The translations under genes and the position numbers were made by a program. A stretch of DNA of 64,000 nt, from NCBI GenBank assembly GCA_963784995.1, contig CAWATZ010000004.1, forward strand, positions 744,001 through 808,000, written 5' to 3'. This document shows, one piece after another, positions 61,994 to 64,000 of the stretch. The notes under the pieces are model-generated. The model had not been told where the DNA came from. It saw only the letters and a program-made list of their open reading frames with translations, and ran no database searches. Numbering within the stretch: the stretch's first letter is position 1; the number at the start of each line of letters is the position of its first letter. The DNA is from CAWATZ01 sp963784995 (lineage in GTDB: Bacteria > Planctomycetota > Planctomycetia > Gemmatales > Gemmataceae).

Positions 61994-64000
61994 TCACTTC
62001 TCCAGCAGCTTCTTCAGCCGTTCCACCTCATCGTTCTTCTTCTGTCCTTCCAGCGCCTTGAACAGCGACTCGCGCACTTCCTTGTCGGTAACGTCGATCT
62101 CCATCGCCTGCCGGGCGTATTTCTCGGCCTCGGCGTAATCGTTCTTCTCCAGCAGCAGCCGGGTCAGCCGTTTGCGTTTATCCAGGTCGTCGGCGTCGTT
62201 GGGCACCAGGTCCTTGAGGACGGCGATCAGCTTGTCGCGGTCGTTGGTCTGGGCGTAGACGCGGGCCAGTTGCTCCAGCCAGTCGCTCTTGAGCGGCTCG
62301 GCCTTGCGGCCCTTCTCGAACGTCTCGGCCGCCTTGGCGAAGTTCATTTCGTCGTAGAACATCTTGCCCAGTTCCAGCGCGATGCGCGGGTCCGGATCGT
62401 CCGGGTCCAGGCCGCGCTCCAGATACTCCTGCTTCAGCTTGACGTCGCCGGCCACGCCGGACAACCTGGCCATTACGATGCAGGCCAGCGGATGGTTCTT
62501 CTTGCGGTCGAGTACCTGCTGGGCCAGCTTGCGGGCCTGGACCCGATCCCGGCCGTAGAGCGCCTCGGCCAGCGCCGCCGTCGTGTTCAGGTCGTCAGGG
62601 TCCTTTTCGTGTTCCTGCTTCAGCTGGGCCAGGGTTTTCTTCTTCTCGGCCGGCTTGCCCTTGATTCCCTTGACTGTCTCCTCCAGGTGCTCCTTGTAGC
62701 CGTTCTCGAAGGTCTTCAGGTCCACCTTGCAGACCTTCTCGATGGCCGCTGCCGTGCTCAGCCCATCGCGGAAGGCGGCCAGCATCTGACCGACTGCATC
62801 CTTGCCGTACTTCGATCGTAAGTATTCCACGTAAAGCAGGCTCTGGCAGTACGCCATTTGCCAGTCCATTGGCGTCCGCGGCCGGATAAACCCCAGGTTG
62901 ATGTTCTCGTCCCCTTCGCCCAGGTGGAACAGCTTGCCGGACGCCAGCCGCTGCTGCAGCAGTTCGTTCCAGATTTGCGGCCGGGGAAAGCCCTCGTTGC
63001 TGACCGCCAGCCCCTCCGTGAACCAGTGCGGCACCAGGAAATGGGTCTGTTCCAGGTTAAAGATGTGAACCACCTCGTGGCGGAGGACGCGGGCCCAGTT
63101 GAACGGCTTGCGGATGCCTCGGCCGTTGGGTGAAACCATCGCCACCATCCGGCCGGTGCAGGCGCCGATGGTGTGCAGGTCCGGCAGGGCGATGGTTCGG
63201 CCGCTGAAATACTCGTGGTTGTTGAACACCTCGATCAGGATCGGTCCCTTGAGGTCGTAATCGAACTTGGCCGACAGGTCCTTGTGGATCTCCTCCAGCG
63301 CCTCGGCCACGTAGCGGGCCAGGGCCGTGTCGTGCTTGGGATCGATAACGCAGTTCAAAGTGCTTGGTCTTGATCGTCTCGTACTTCTCCAGGTGGTGCA
63401 GCACCTTGCGCATGTTGGAGACGCGGACGTTGAACGGGTCAGCCTTGAACGCCCTGATCCAGGAGCGGGGCCGCTTCCTTTTCCTGGCCCATGCGCATGT
63501 AGAGCATGCCGAGGTTGTTGGACGGTCCCGGCAGGCTGGGCCACAGCTCGCCGGCCTTCTTGAAATACTTCTCGGCGTCGTCGTAGTGCTTGCGTTCCTC
63601 CAGCCGTTCGCCCAGCTCCTGGTAGAACGTGGCCGGCTTGGTGTCGAACCGGGCCACCTCGATCTCCAGCGTCTCCAGCTCCGCCTTCTTCTTCTCCAGG
63701 TGGAAGCAGGCGGCCAGCCGGGCCAGGGTGCGCTCGTCGCGCGGATTGATCTTGCGGGCCCGTTCCAGTTCTTTGCGGGCCTTGGTAACGTCGCCCACGG
63801 CCAGGTGAACGTCGGCCCGGAGGCGCAGCGCCTCGGGCAGGTTCTTGTTGATGCCCAGGGCCTTCTCCGCCAGTTGCTCGGCGTCCTTGATCTCCAGGCG
63901 CATCAGTGCGGCCGTGCCCTTGGCAGCAAGAGTCTCAGCTGACTGGGCGTTGATGGTCAGCGCCTTGTCAAAGGCGTCGATGGCCTCGGGGCGGTTGTAC
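61994..64000 (-). CDS. TPR protein with peptidase-MA-like zinc protease domain (partial, two frameshifts)
   Basis: The 5' end lies beyond the window. In order: TPR repeats (LGINKNLPEALRLRADVHLAVGD, ARKELERARKINPRDERTLARLA), a linker (VSNMRKVLHHLEKYETIKTKHFEL), a metalloprotease domain with the zinc site LRHEVVHIFNLEQTHFLVPHWFTEGLA (HEVVH plus downstream Glu), and more TPRs to the stop. The frame breaks near 63445 and 63360 (GCGTTATCGATCCC). The layout is known from planctomycete 'peptidase MA family' proteins; it is probably secreted or periplasmic. Confidence 0.85.

Overview
The window looks like a high-GC planctomycete chromosome, most likely Gemmataceae or a close relative. This is inferred from gene families, not from a marker gene. 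The families seen are: a PSCyt1/DUF1549/DUF1553 cytochrome-like protein followed by a DUF1501 protein, a BBP7-type outer-membrane protein, five Ser/Thr kinase genes, two sigma factor genes each next to a kinase, FHA proteins, WD40 and TIGR02996 proteins, a DUF1559 remnant, and an N-terminal LEVLEDRFLLAA-type planctomycete sorting signal. No rRNA, tRNA or CRISPR array was seen.

Region 1 (about 500-4660, minus strand) is the most striking part: a diversity-generating retroelement (DGR). In transcription order it holds a membrane Ser/Thr kinase whose presumed extracytoplasmic part is a formylglycine-generating-enzyme (FGE, C-type-lectin-like) domain, an HRDC-domain accessory gene, a DGR-type reverse transcriptase with YMDD, and a 120-bp template repeat (TR). 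The variable repeat (VR) forms the last part of the FGE domain. In a hand alignment the TR and VR differ by 19 substitutions that all fall at template adenines, one C-to-G change near the 3' end, and four 1-base gaps. All three protein genes carry many frameshifts as given, far more than the rest of the window.

Region 2 (5.2-23 kb) holds the cytochrome/DUF1501 pair, BBP7, peptide deformylase (def), an FHA protein, an LplT-PlsC-like fusion, a GT4 glycosyltransferase, a subtilase, a GY-rich secreted protein, and an operon of Gfo/Idh/MocA oxidoreductase, MFS transporter and NAD-dependent epimerase. Region 3 (23-38 kb) is rich in signalling: a start-stop-coupled operon (surface protein, sigma factor, kinase, VIT1-type transporter), an Rrf2 regulator, a DUF3050 protein, an FHA-kinase, a zinc-ribbon kinase and a very large low-complexity membrane protein. 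Region 4 (38-49 kb) has nadB, a WD40 protein, a nucleotidyltransferase, TIGR02996-linked proteins, an insertion sequence, a HEPN gene pair, a duplicated gene fragment and a CE15-type esterase. Region 5 (49-64 kb) has a sigma factor coupled to a 2147-residue kinase-TPR protein, a VOC protein, galE overlapping an ABC ATPase gene, a large membrane protein, a MazG-like protein and a TPR metalloprotease that runs off the window.

A second theme is the number of long, often perfect inverted repeats at gene ends. One 34-51 bp-arm family occurs four times and another twice, with several single copies. Single-base frameshifts occur in about seven otherwise well-conserved genes. They may be real or may be assembly indels; the sequence alone cannot decide.
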